A DNA stretch of 64,000 nt from Carnimonas nigrificans ATCC BAA-78 (lineage in GTDB: Bacteria; Pseudomonadota; Gammaproteobacteria; Pseudomonadales; Halomonadaceae), in the NCBI RefSeq assembly GCF_000526695.1, contig NZ_JAGO01000010.1, forward strand, positions 62,001 to 126,000. The letters are read 5' to 3'. Below the pieces are notes generated by a model. That model made no database searches, was not told the origin of the DNA, and saw only the letters and a program-made list of their open reading frames with translations. This document shows, piece by piece, positions 51,228 to 60,169 of the stretch (position 1 is its first letter; every line of letters begins with the position of its first letter). A program made the translations under genes and the position numbers.

Positions 51228-52646
51228 ATGAAATCCTCTCTCCAACTGCGCACGGGCGCGCATCTTACGATGACGCCTCAATTGCAGCAGGCCATTCAGC
51301 TGTTGCAGCTTTCAACGCTGGAGCTTCGTCAGGAGATTCAGACGGCGCTGGAGAGCAACCCTATGCTGGAGATCGAGGAAGAGTTCAGTGATGAACCCAG
51401 CGAGCCAGAGGCGTCCGATGACGATAGCTGGACAGAGGAGATCCCTGAAGAGCTGGCGCTTGATAACGAGTGGAGCGACACCTTCCAGGATGCCACCCTG
51501 GGTGACTTCTCTTCGATGTCGGGAGCAACCGAAACGGCTGATTTCGAACGTGACAGCAGTAGCGAAAGTCTGGTCGATCACCTCACATGGCAACTGTCGC
51601 TGCTCGATTTCTCCCCCCAGGAGCAGCAGATCGCCGAAGTCTATCTGGACGGGCTTGATGAGAACGGCTACCTGCGTATCGACCCTGCCGATGTCAGCAC
51701 AGTCGTCACCCTTGAAGAACACCAGCAAGACTTGCCTGAGCAGGTGCTGGCACGTCTTCAGCAGCTTGATCCAGCGGGCGTCTTTGCGCGCAGCCTGCAA
51801 GAGTGTCTGCTGCTACAGCTTGATCTATTGCCGCCACACACTCCGCTGCTGGCACAGGCGCGCCGCCTGGTGCGACAGTTTCTGGACGCTCTGGCTGCGT
51901 GCGACACCCGGCTTTTGCAGCGCCGCCTTAACCTTAGCGCTCCGGAACTCGATCAAGTGATCGCGATGGTGCGCGCGCTAACGCCCCACCCAGGCCATCA
52001 ATATGCCAACGCGCAATCCCCCTATGTGATTCCCGATCTCACCCTGCGCCATCATCATGAACGCGGCTGGCAGGTCGAGCTGAACCCCGAGGCGCTGCCA
52101 CGTGTACGCATTCAACCCGACTATGCCAGCCTCATCAAAAGAGCCGACAAAAGCGCCGACAACACCTTCCTTAAACAGCATTTGCAGGAAGCGCGCTGGC
52201 TGCTGAAGAGCTTATCAAGCCGTAATAGAACCTTGCTCAAGGTGGGCTGCGAAATCATGCAGCGTCAGCATGACTTTATTGCCCACGGAGAAGAAGGTAT
52301 GCGCCCGCTGGTTCTGGCTGATATCGCAGAAGCGGTCGAGATGCACGAATCGACCATTTCACGCGTCACCACCAATAAATATATTCACACTCCCCGCGGC
52401 GTATTCGAGCTGAAATACTTCTTCTCCAGTCAGGTCGGCAAGGATGGCGATAGCCACGCCAGCACCGCCATTCGCGCTCGCATCAAAAAACTGATCAGCG
52501 AAGAGCCCGCTCGCCGCCCGCTCTCTGATGCCAAACTGGTCACCGCCCTTGCGGATCAGGGCATGGTGGTGGCTCGCAGAACCATTGCCAAATACCGCGA
52601 AGCGATGGGCATTCCCCCTTCCAGCGAACGCAAGCGCCTGGGCTAA
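51228..52646 (+). CDS. rpoN: RNA polymerase sigma-54 factor
   Basis: Sigma-54 for enhancer-dependent promoters. N-terminal activator-interacting region MKSSLQLRTGAHLTMTPQL...IQLLQLSTLEL, an acidic linker (about 45-105), the core-binding domain, the HTH region, and the RpoN box ARRTIAKYREAMGIP near the C terminus (about 447-461). 472 aa. ATG at 51228 chosen over an adjacent upstream ATG and a GTG 14 codons earlier; no clear ribosome site. Confidence 0.96.
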   Translation: MKSSLQLRTGAHLTMTPQLQQAIQLLQLSTLELRQEIQTALESNPMLEIEEEFSDEPSEPEASDDDSWTEEIPEELALDNEWSDTFQDATLGDFSSMSGATETADFERDSSSESLVDHLTWQLSLLDFSPQEQQIAEVYLDGLDENGYLRIDPADVSTVVTLEEHQQDLPEQVLARLQQLDPAGVFARSLQECLLLQLDLLPPHTPLLAQARRLVRQFLDALAACDTRLLQRRLNLSAPELDQVIAMVRALTPHPGHQYANAQSPYVIPDLTLRHHHERGWQVELNPEALPRVRIQPDYASLIKRADKSADNTFLKQHLQEARWLLKSLSSRNRTLLKVGCEIMQRQHDFIAHGEEGMRPLVLADIAEAVEMHESTISRVTTNKYIHTPRGVFELKYFFSSQVGKDGDSHASTAIRARIKKLISEEPARRPLSDAKLVTALADQGMVVARRTIAKYREAMGIPPSSERKRLG

Positions 52647-52771
52647 TCAGGCGCCTGTCTATTGCTGCACACCACCTGATTGTCAGCTACCCGCCTGCTG
52701 CCATGAGCAGCGTTACTCACATGCGCTCACCTGCCCTGTTTCAGCACACTCGCCTTCTGCTACTTTCCTAT

Positions 52772-52800
52772 TTGGTTCGCCGAACTAAAAAGGCTACACT
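52772..52800 (+). promoter_or_regulatory. Candidate promoter for hpf
   Basis: TTGGTT, 17 nt, TACACT, ending 35 nt before the hpf ATG. Hexamers are weak (3/6 and 4/6) but the spacing is ideal. Confidence 0.35.
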
Positions 52801-52835
52801 CGAAGTGTCATCATTCTGACTCAAGGAGGCATGCC

Positions 52836-53150
52836 ATGCCGCTGAACATTACCGGGCACCACATCGAACTGACCGATTCGTTGCGTGACTATGTGAATCA
52901 GAAACTGACCCGGCTAACGCGCCACTACGACAACATTACCCAGATGCAGGTAACGCTGTCGGTAGAGAAGGAGCGCAAACAGGCCGCCAGCACGCTCAAG
53001 ATCGCCGGAGCGGAGCTGCACGGTAACGCCGAAAGCGATGATATGTATGCCGCCATTGATGCGCTGGCCGACAAGCTTGATCGTCAGTTGCTCAAGCACA
53101 AGGAGAAAGTACAGGCGCGCACCAAGGGCACCGGTACGGCAGGACTTTAA
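52836..53150 (+). CDS. hpf: Ribosome hibernation promoting factor
   Basis: Binds the 30S decoding channel in stationary phase and promotes 100S dimers. Short form of 104 aa: N terminus MPLNITGHHIELTDSLRDYVNQKL, then beta-alpha-beta fold with KEKVQARTKGTGTAG tail. AGGAGG precedes the ATG at good spacing. In E. coli ptsN follows hpf; here 277 nt without a recognisable gene come before rapZ. Confidence 0.96.
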   Translation: MPLNITGHHIELTDSLRDYVNQKLTRLTRHYDNITQMQVTLSVEKERKQAASTLKIAGAELHGNAESDDMYAAIDALADKLDRQLLKHKEKVQARTKGTGTAGL

Positions 53151-53427
53151 CAGCGCCGCTCTCCTTCCCCGCTGCACGCCACAATAGCGACAAGCGCAGC
53201 GGCGGGCATCACGCATCACTTCAGCGCTATTCGCACCAGCAACCAAAGCGAATGGCGCTGATCGTCACGCCCACTTCACCTGGCGTGAACATGCCTTCTT
53301 GCAAACTTCCCACTATCGTCATTTTATTGCTTTATTAAGATGGCACTATCAGGTCTGGCGGGCGCCAGCATCTCTTCAAAGCGCCACAGCCAACCGCCTT
53401 TAGCTCGACAACAAGGATATCCTTGGA

Positions 53428-54339
53428 ATGATGCAACTCGTGATCATCAGTGGTCGCTCAGGGTCCGGCAAATCAATCGCCCTGCAAGCGCTGGAGGATC
53501 TTGGTTTCTATGCCATCGACAACCTGCCGGCGATGCTGCTTGGATCGTTGATTGAAGAACTTGAAACGCAGATACCGGCACGCCACAAGGTCGCGGTCAG
53601 CATTGATGCGCGTAACATCGCCCATGCACTGGAGCGCCTGCCCGAATTCATTGAACTGCTGAAACCTCGCGATATTGATATCCAGGTCGTTTATATTACC
53701 GCCGACTCCGCTCAACTGCTGGAGCGCTACTCCGCCACTCGACGCCGTCATCCGCTGACCCGCGACAGCGAAATGACGCTGGATGAAGCGATCGAAACCG
53801 AGCAGCACTATCTCAGCCCGGTACGCGATCTCGCGGATCTGGTGATAGATACCTCCCATACCTCGGTTCATGAACTACGCGCACGAATTGCCGAGCAGGT
53901 CGCCTGCCACACTTCGACGCATCTCACACTCAGCTTTGAATCCTTCGGTTTCAAACACGGCGTGCCGCGCGATGCCGACATGGTGTTCGATGCCCGCTGC
54001 CTGCCCAACCCTTACTGGGAGCCTGCGCTGCGTGACTCCACCGGTCGCGATGTCAATGTTCAGCAGTTCCTGGCCGCTTCATCGGAAGTGAGCGAGATGT
54101 TCAACGATATCTGTCAGTGGCTGGAGCGCTGGCTGCCGCGCTATCTCTCTACCCACCGCAGTTACTTCACGGTGGCCGTGGGCTGTACCGGCGGCCAGCA
54201 TCGTTCTGTCTACCTGGTGGAACAGTTGGCTCACCGCTTCGCCAGAGAGTATCCCTCGGTACGACTGCGCCATCGCCAGCTGGAGCTACAGCAGCAAATC
54301 GACCGTCGCCACACCAGCGGCCCTCACCTCGCGCCGTAA
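53428..54339 (+). CDS. rapZ: RNase adaptor protein RapZ
   Basis: In E. coli delivers the sRNA GlmZ to RNase E and so controls glmS (glucosamine-6-phosphate for the cell wall); binds nucleotide and GlcN6P. P-loop GRSGSGKS at 9-16, and C-terminal CTGGQHRSVYLVEQL block of the RNA- and sugar-sensing domain. 303 aa (E. coli 284). An AAGGATATCCTT palindrome (53413-53424) overlaps its Shine-Dalgarno. Partner PTS genes ptsN and npr are absent nearby. Confidence 0.95.
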   Translation: MMQLVIISGRSGSGKSIALQALEDLGFYAIDNLPAMLLGSLIEELETQIPARHKVAVSIDARNIAHALERLPEFIELLKPRDIDIQVVYITADSAQLLERYSATRRRHPLTRDSEMTLDEAIETEQHYLSPVRDLADLVIDTSHTSVHELRARIAEQVACHTSTHLTLSFESFGFKHGVPRDADMVFDARCLPNPYWEPALRDSTGRDVNVQQFLAASSEVSEMFNDICQWLERWLPRYLSTHRSYFTVAVGCTGGQHRSVYLVEQLAHRFAREYPSVRLRHRQLELQQQIDRRHTSGPHLAP

Positions 54340-54368
54340 TATCGTTATAATAAGAATCACTCAAAAAC

Positions 54369-54397
54369 TTGCCTGACCCGACTGCTCACCCTATGAT
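54369..54397 (+). promoter_or_regulatory. Promoter for the BCCT transporter gene
   Basis: TTGCCT, 17 nt, TATGAT (-10 five of six), giving a 5' leader of about 105 nt before the transporter start. Confidence 0.55.
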
Positions 54398-54406
54398 CGG
54401 TCGGGT
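54376..54406 (+). promoter_or_regulatory. Dyad symmetry across the BCCT promoter, candidate operator
   Basis: ACCCGAC and GTCGGGT, 17 nt apart, flank the -10 box of the predicted promoter. It could be a repressor site. The alternative, a weak rapZ terminator followed by TT, is possible because the arm spacing also allows a hairpin. Confidence 0.4.
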
Positions 54407-54507
54407 TTATGCAGAGTTACCCTTCATCGGGAAATAATGACTCGCTGCCAGATCGCGCAGCGATAACATTCCTCATAACATAGCCCATCAGCCAGTAAAG
54501 GATTCAG

Positions 54508-56439
54508 ATGCCCTCCCGCGATAACGAGCCCGGCATACCCTCCTCCCATTCATCAGCACCATCTGCCGCAGACTCCTCAGACTCTACCGAAGAGAGTCTC
54601 TATCCGCACGATATGCACCCTGGCCTAATGCCAGGCTTAAGCGTGGAAGATCAACGCAACACCTTCCACCTCGACAAGGTGGTATTTGCGCTCACGGCAC
54701 TCCTGATTGTCGCCTTCATTGCCTGGGGCGTTGTCGCGCCCGACTCGGTAGGCCAGGTCTCCTCCAGCATGTTCAGCTGGGCGATCCGCGATTTGGGGTG
54801 GCTGCTGAATCTGGTCATGATTCTTGGCGTATCCATCATGGCGTATCTGGCCTGCTCACGCTTCGGCAACATCAAGCTGGGCAAGGACGATGAAGAGCCT
54901 GAATTCAGCCGCTTCGCATGGATTGCCATGATGTTTGGTGCCGGCATCGGTGTCGGTATCTTCTTCTTCGGGCCATCGGAGCCGCTCAGCTATTACCTGA
55001 CGCCTCCGCCCCATACGGTAGCAGCACAAACACCGGATGCCATCCACCATGCCATGGCACAGTCACACTTCCATTGGGGGGTGTCGATCTGGGGGCTTTA
55101 CGCCATGATTGGCGGCGCACTTGCCTATAGCACCTACCGCCGTGGGCGCGTATCGCTGGTCAGCTCGCTGTTCCGTCCTCTGTTTGGACAGAATCATACC
55201 GAGGGGGCTGCCGGCAAGGTCATCGACATGATGGCGATTATTGCCACGCTGTTTGGCACCGCTGCCACTCTGGGGCTATCCGCCATCCAGATCAGTCAGG
55301 GTATCGACATCGTCTCGGGTGCGGGCACCGTCAGCAATACCGTTTTGATGGTGATTATTACCGTACTGACGCTCTGCTTTATTATCAGCGCGGTATCAGG
55401 GGTAGGTCGCGGTATTCGCTATCTGTCGAATCTCAATATTTCGCTGACCCTGGGGCTGATCGTATTCGTCTTTATTACCGGCCCCACGCTGTTTCTGCTT
55501 AACCTGATTCCGGCGGGCATTCTCACCTACCTCGACAGCATGGTCGATATGGCCAGCCGTGGCCTCTCCTGGGGTGAAGATACCGTGCAGTTCCAGGCCA
55601 TCTGGACATCGTTTTACTGGGCCTGGTGGATCGCATGGACGCCTTTCGTCGGTATGTTTATCGCGCGTATCTCGCGCGGCAGAACCATTCGGGAGTTCGC
55701 GGTGGCGACCACTCTCGCGCCGACCTTCATTCTGATTCTGGCCTTTACCGTGTTCGGCGGCACGTCGATCACCTTTAGCCAGTTGGGTATCAGCGGTTTT
55801 GACGGCAATGCCTCCAGTGAGCATGTGCTGTTTGCCCTGTTCGGCCAACTGCCCTTAAGCAGCATTACCCCGTTTATCCTGATCTTCGTGCTGGCGGTCT
55901 TCTTCATCACCTCGGCGGACTCCGCCTCGATGGTCATGGGCTCACTCTCCGAGCGCGGCAACCCTGCGCCCAACAAGCTGACCGTAGTGTTCTGGGGGCT
56001 GTGCATGATGGGCATTGCAGTGGTAATGCTACTGGTAGGTGGCGAAACCGCACTTACCGGCCTGCAAAACCTGACCATTCTGGTCGCTCTGCCATTCTCG
56101 GTGGTGTTGATTGGGGTCGCTATCGCCTTCCTGCGTGATCTAGCGACCGACCCTGCGGCCATACGTCTCAAGTATGCCAACAATGCGATGCAAAATGCCG
56201 TCATCAAAGGGCTGGAAGAACACGGCGATGACTTTGAGCTGGTCGTTACCCCCGCCGAGCAAGGACGCGGCGCCGGTGCCGATTTCGATTCCACCGCCGA
56301 GAAAGTGACGGATTGGTATCGTCGTACCGATGAGCACGGCAACGAGATTGATTACGACTATGAATCCGGCGAGTGGGCTGACGGCGATGCGCCCGATTCC
56401 CAACAGGGTTCCGACCACCACAGCGACCAAAAGCGCTAA
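54508..56439 (+). CDS. BCCT family betaine/choline/carnitine transporter
   Basis: Inner-membrane secondary transporter importing quaternary-ammonium compatible solutes such as glycine betaine. About 12 membrane segments between about 57 and 545. BCCT marks: FGAGIGVGIFFFGPSEPLSYY (glycine stretch near 146-166) and the Trp-rich FYWAWWIAWTPFVGMFIARISRGRTIREF. The N terminus (about 50 aa) is Ser/acidic, and the C terminus (about 95 aa) is strongly acidic with WYRRTDEHGNEIDYDYESGEWADG. The long tail resembles actinobacterial BCCT proteins from memory. 643 aa. AAGGA 6 nt before the ATG. Exact substrate unknown. Confidence 0.93.
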   Translation: MPSRDNEPGIPSSHSSAPSAADSSDSTEESLYPHDMHPGLMPGLSVEDQRNTFHLDKVVFALTALLIVAFIAWGVVAPDSVGQVSSSMFSWAIRDLGWLLNLVMILGVSIMAYLACSRFGNIKLGKDDEEPEFSRFAWIAMMFGAGIGVGIFFFGPSEPLSYYLTPPPHTVAAQTPDAIHHAMAQSHFHWGVSIWGLYAMIGGALAYSTYRRGRVSLVSSLFRPLFGQNHTEGAAGKVIDMMAIIATLFGTAATLGLSAIQISQGIDIVSGAGTVSNTVLMVIITVLTLCFIISAVSGVGRGIRYLSNLNISLTLGLIVFVFITGPTLFLLNLIPAGILTYLDSMVDMASRGLSWGEDTVQFQAIWTSFYWAWWIAWTPFVGMFIARISRGRTIREFAVATTLAPTFILILAFTVFGGTSITFSQLGISGFDGNASSEHVLFALFGQLPLSSITPFILIFVLAVFFITSADSASMVMGSLSERGNPAPNKLTVVFWGLCMMGIAVVMLLVGGETALTGLQNLTILVALPFSVVLIGVAIAFLRDLATDPAAIRLKYANNAMQNAVIKGLEEHGDDFELVVTPAEQGRGAGADFDSTAEKVTDWYRRTDEHGNEIDYDYESGEWADGDAPDSQQGSDHHSDQKR

Positions 56440-56467
56440 CGGCAACGTCGCGTAACAACCTCTCAAC

Positions 56468-56504
56468 AACAATGCCCCCGACGAATTTCGCCGGGGGCAT
56501 TGTT
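56468..56504. terminator. Bidirectional terminator between the BCCT gene and pmbA
   Basis: 13-bp perfect stem AACAATGCCCCCG with its complement, 11-nt loop, TTGG after it on the plus strand; 28 nt past the transporter stop and 66 nt past the convergent pmbA stop. Confidence 0.8.
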
Positions 56505-56570
56505 TTGGACGTTATTTTAGGAGTTTGAAACGAGGACGTCACCACGTCTCTTTTGTGTCTCACACAGGCT

Positions 56571-57908
56571 TCAGCCAGCGACGGTCATGCCGTCAACCCA
56601 CCAGCTTCCGCTGTGAATATTGCCGCGGCGATCAACGTCATCACCTACTGCTTTCAACTGGGCAAACATCTCGCGCAGATTGCCTGCTACCGTAAAGCCT
56701 TCGATGGGATACTGAATCTCACCCTGCTCGACCCAGAAGCCTGACGCGCCACGCGAGTAGTCGCCAGTCACAGCATTCACACCTTGCCCCATCATCTCGG
56801 TGACAATCACCCCGCGTTCGATACCCGCAATCATCTCCTGATAGCGGCTGAGGGGCGCGTCAATGCGCACATTACGGGCACCACCTGCGTTAGCGGTAGT
56901 GGCTAATCCCAGACGACGCGCGCTATAGCTGGAGAGCAGATATTGGGCGAGCACACCTTGTTCAATGAAACGGTTATTGCGAGTAGCGACCCCGTCAGCA
57001 TCGAAATTGGCACTGCGCAAGCCACGCCGCTCGCGCGGTGATTCGTAAAGCGACAGCCATTCGGGAAGCAGCTTCTCACCCAGCGTATCGCACAGAAACG
57101 ACGCCTCACGATACAGTGCCCCACCCGCGATAGCGCCCAGCAGATTTCCCACCAGGCCAATCGCCATGCGCGGTGCAAAAATGATCGGGTAGCGGCCAGT
57201 GGTAACATTGCGCGGCGCGAGCCGTGCCAAAGTGTTGGCGGCGGCCCGACGGCCCACCTCCTCAACCGAGTATAGATCATCAGGGCTGCGGGCCGCCGTA
57301 TAGTCAGCATCACGCTGCATGGCATCGCCACTGCCTGCAATCAGGCGGCACGCGACACTATGGCTGGTGCCCTTCTCAGCGTGAAGAAAGCCGTGGCTGT
57401 TGCCGTAAACGCTCACGCCAGTACCGCTGGAGAGCAATGCACCTTCGGAGTTGGTAATTCCCTCTACCGCCGTGCCAGCCGCTTCACAGCGGCGTGCAAT
57501 CTCAATCGCCTGATCCGGTTCGAGCGCCCAGGGGTGATAAAGATCAAGGTCGGGGAAGTCGCTGGCCATCAGCTCGACGGGGGCAAGCCCGGCTTTATCA
57601 TCCTCTCCCGTATAGCGGGCGATATCATAAGCCTTGGCGACGGTCTCCTTGATCGCTGCCTCGCTGCCATTGCTGGTCGAGGCACTGCCTTTACGCTTAC
57701 CGACATAGACAGTGACGCCAATCCCCTGGTCAGTAGCCAGCTCCATGGTTTCGACATCGCCAAGCCGCACCGAGACATGCATGCCCTGCTGTGCTGAAGC
57801 GCCCACTTCACAGGCCGTCGCCCCTAGCTGACGCGCCTGCTCCAGTGCATATGCCGTCTGCGCTTCGAGCCGCTGCTGCTCACGGTGAGCGTCGAAAGCC
57901 TTGTCCAT
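56571..57908 (-). CDS. pmbA: PmbA (TldE), TldD/E metalloprotease partner subunit
   Basis: Non-catalytic partner of TldD in the heterodimeric protease that trims unfolded peptides (microcin B17 leader, CcdA). TldD/PmbA fold with VSVRLGDVETMELATDQGIGVTVYVGKRKGSAST and the C-terminal RFIEQGVLAQYLLSSYSARRLG and GASGFWVEQGEIQYPIEGFTVAGNL. It lacks the HExxxH motif seen in TldD, as expected. 445 aa. AGGAGG precedes the ATG. Confidence 0.96.
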   Translation of the reverse strand: MDKAFDAHREQQRLEAQTAYALEQARQLGATACEVGASAQQGMHVSVRLGDVETMELATDQGIGVTVYVGKRKGSASTSNGSEAAIKETVAKAYDIARYTGEDDKAGLAPVELMASDFPDLDLYHPWALEPDQAIEIARRCEAAGTAVEGITNSEGALLSSGTGVSVYGNSHGFLHAEKGTSHSVACRLIAGSGDAMQRDADYTAARSPDDLYSVEEVGRRAAANTLARLAPRNVTTGRYPIIFAPRMAIGLVGNLLGAIAGGALYREASFLCDTLGEKLLPEWLSLYESPRERRGLRSANFDADGVATRNNRFIEQGVLAQYLLSSYSARRLGLATTANAGGARNVRIDAPLSRYQEMIAGIERGVIVTEMMGQGVNAVTGDYSRGASGFWVEQGEIQYPIEGFTVAGNLREMFAQLKAVGDDVDRRGNIHSGSWWVDGMTVAG

Positions 57909-58106
57909 GAATCCTCCTGATAAAGCCTGTGTACAGCGTCTGCGGTGCCATGGTTGCCGCAGACGCTGCCGTTATAAACTAATAGCAACGCCAGCGCCTC
58001 AATGGTGGGCATCGGCTGCGTTGCTGGGCATCTGGCAAGCGCTATAGCGCGCCGAGATGGCTATCCCTTGATATACTGGGGCAACGAACACTCCAAGGAT
58101 GACAGC

Positions 58107-58643
58107 ATGGCACCCTCTCGACACAGCTCCGATGACACCCCCGAATTCGACGAAGCGCCCAGCAAATCACAGCTCAAGCGCGAAATGGAGGCACTTCAGA
58201 AGCTCGGTCGCGAGATCATCGAGATGAAACCTTCGCAACGCGCACGCCTCCCGCTCTCCGACGATATGCTCGCCGCGGTAGAGGAGATGGGGCGCATCTC
58301 TTCCCACGAAGCACGCCGTCGCCATATGCAGTACGTTGGCAAGGTGATGCGCAGTGAAGATGTCGATGGCATTCGTGCGGCATTTGATGCGATGGAGCAG
58401 CGCAAAAATGATCGGGACCAGGCTTTCCACCGTCTTGAACAGCTCCGCGACCGGCTGATCAATGAAGGCGATGGAGCGCTTGATAGCGCCATCGAGCAGC
58501 TACCGGGCATTGATATTTCCCAGCTACGCCAGCTTGTGCGCAATGCCCGTCGTGAAAGAGACAAGGAGAAGCCACCCGCCAGCGCACGCAAGTTATTCAA
58601 GCTGCTGCGCGAACACTCCGACACCATTGATGCCGAAGCATAA
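58107..58643 (+). CDS. darP: Ribosome-associated protein DarP (YjgA, DUF615)
   Basis: Late 50S-assembly factor in E. coli. All-helical, charged: PSKSQLKREMEALQKLGREI, LPLSDDMLAAVEEM, EARRRHMQYVGKVMR. 178 aa from the ATG at 58107, which has AAGGA 8 nt upstream; an in-frame earlier start would add 35 unrelated residues. Divergent from pmbA, convergent with tldD. darP next to pmbA is a conserved pairing. Confidence 0.95.
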   Translation: MAPSRHSSDDTPEFDEAPSKSQLKREMEALQKLGREIIEMKPSQRARLPLSDDMLAAVEEMGRISSHEARRRHMQYVGKVMRSEDVDGIRAAFDAMEQRKNDRDQAFHRLEQLRDRLINEGDGALDSAIEQLPGIDISQLRQLVRNARRERDKEKPPASARKLFKLLREHSDTIDAEA

Positions 58644-58656
58644 TCACACCCAGGCA

Positions 58657-58672
58657 CCACGCGCCCGCGTGG
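58657..58672. terminator. Small hairpin between convergent darP and tldD
   Basis: CCACGCG, 2-nt centre, CGCGTGG; no T run in either direction. Weak candidate for a shared terminator in the 41-nt convergent gap. Confidence 0.3.
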
Positions 58673-58684
58673 GCCGTGCGGCAC

Positions 58685-60169
58685 TCAGGATTGGGTGCCG
58701 CCTACCGTAATGTTATCGAGCTTGAGCGATGGCTGCCCCACGCCGACCGGCACCGACTGCCCCTGCTTGCCACAGATGCCCACGCCATTATCGAGTTCAA
58801 GATCATCACCGATCATCGAAATACGCCCCATCGCTTCAGGGCCGCTGCCGATAATAGTCGCCCCTTTGACCGGTGCGCCCAGCTTACCGTTTTCGATCAG
58901 ATAGGCTTCACTTGCGGCAAAGACGAATTTACCGGAGGTGATATCGACCTGACCGCCGCTAAAACCGACAGCGAATAGCCCCTTGCGCACCGATGCGATC
59001 ATTTCGTCACGCTGATGCTGGCCGCCCAACATATAGGTGTTGGTCATGCGAGGCATTGGCAGATGTGCATAAGATTCGCGACGTCCGTTACCGGTCAGGG
59101 CATGCCCCATCAGGCGAGCATTCAGCTTGTCCTGCATATAGCCGGTCAAACGCCCGTTTTCGATCAATGTGGTGCACTGCCCGGGCGTTCCTTCATCATC
59201 AATCGACAGCGAGCCGCGCTTCTCATCAAGCGTCGCATCGTCAACCACAGTAACGCCCTCCGCGGCCACCTTCTCACCGAGACGCCCAGCGAAGGCCGAG
59301 CTTCCCTTGCGGTTGAAATCACCTTCCAGTCCATGGCCCACCGCTTCATGCAGCAGAACACCGGGCCAGCCCGCGCCCAGCACCACCGGCATATCGCCAG
59401 CAGGAGCCGCCACTGCATCGAGATTCACCAGCGCGACCCTGACCGCCTCCCGAGCAATCGCCTCCACCATTTGGCGCTGCTCAAGCTCTGCCAGCGAGAA
59501 ACGCCCGCCGCCACCGCTGGAGCCGCTTTCACGCCGTCCATTGCGCAGGGCAATGACTGAAACATTGAAACGAATCATCGGACGACTATCAGCCGCCAGC
59601 GTGCCATCACTGGCACGCACCAGTACCACATCGTGAACCAGCCCCAGCGAGGCCGATACCTTCACGATGGCGGGATCAGCACTGCGTGCGATGCGGTCGG
59701 CCTGCTGCAATAACGCCACCTTGATATCAGCACCACTATCGCCGCCTGGAGCAGCGGTCCCATAGCGCGCCTGCGCGGTACGCGGCTCGGCCGGACGCGC
59801 GACCTTCGACTGTCCCGAGCGCACAATACGGGAAGCGATGCGCCCCGTTTCACGCAAGGCTTCAGGCGTAATATGGCTGGCGTAGGCAAAGCCGGTTTTC
59901 TCTCCGGCCATTGAACGTACCCCCACCCCGCTATCGAGACTGAAGCCACCGCTTTTCACCACGCCATCTTCCAGCGACCAGCTCTCTCGCGAGCCGTACT
60001 GAAAATAGAGTTCGGCGAAATCAATGCCCGGCCCCATGGCAGCAGCCAGCCCTGCGTCCAGCGAATCAAGGTCGAGTTCGCCGGGTGTCAGCAGCAGTTC
60101 GCTCCCATAGCGCAACAGCTCCTCGGAGGTGGGCAGAACAAGTGGAGATGAGGCGCAGTGTGCAGTCAT
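58685..60169 (-). CDS. tldD: TldD, catalytic subunit of the TldD/E metalloprotease
   Basis: Zinc protease working with PmbA/TldE. The motif HEAVGH (His274-His279) in [15 protein letters not shown] is the HExxxH metal site; C-terminal Cys-containing [23 protein letters not shown] is the conserved end. 494 aa (E. coli 481). ATGA overlap with yhdP, so they are co-expressed. The carbon-nitrogen hydrolase gene often found between yhdP and tldD is absent. Confidence 0.96.
   Translation of the reverse strand: MTAHCASSPLVLPTSEELLRYGSELLLTPGELDLDSLDAGLAAAMGPGIDFAELYFQYGSRESWSLEDGVVKSGGFSLDSGVGVRSMAGEKTGFAYASHITPEALRETGRIASRIVRSGQSKVARPAEPRTAQARYGTAAPGGDSGADIKVALLQQADRIARSADPAIVKVSASLGLVHDVVLVRASDGTLAADSRPMIRFNVSVIALRNGRRESGSSGGGGRFSLAELEQRQMVEAIAREAVRVALVNLDAVAAPAGDMPVVLGAGWPGVLLHEAVGHGLEGDFNRKGSSAFAGRLGEKVAAEGVTVVDDATLDEKRGSLSIDDEGTPGQCTTLIENGRLTGYMQDKLNARLMGHALTGNGRRESYAHLPMPRMTNTYMLGGQHQRDEMIASVRKGLFAVGFSGGQVDITSGKFVFAASEAYLIENGKLGAPVKGATIIGSGPEAMGRISMIGDDLELDNGVGICGKQGQSVPVGVGQPSLKLDNITVGGTQS

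Noticed and set aside
53340-53555. Short frame between hpf and rapZ considered as a ptsN remnant
   Set aside because: No PtsN-like sequence (no active-site His context); mostly overlaps the rapZ start in another frame.
54376-54410. Inverted repeat read as a rapZ terminator
   Set aside because: Only TT follows, the loop is 17 nt, and the arms straddle a well-spaced -10 box, so an operator reading is preferred; termination is not excluded.
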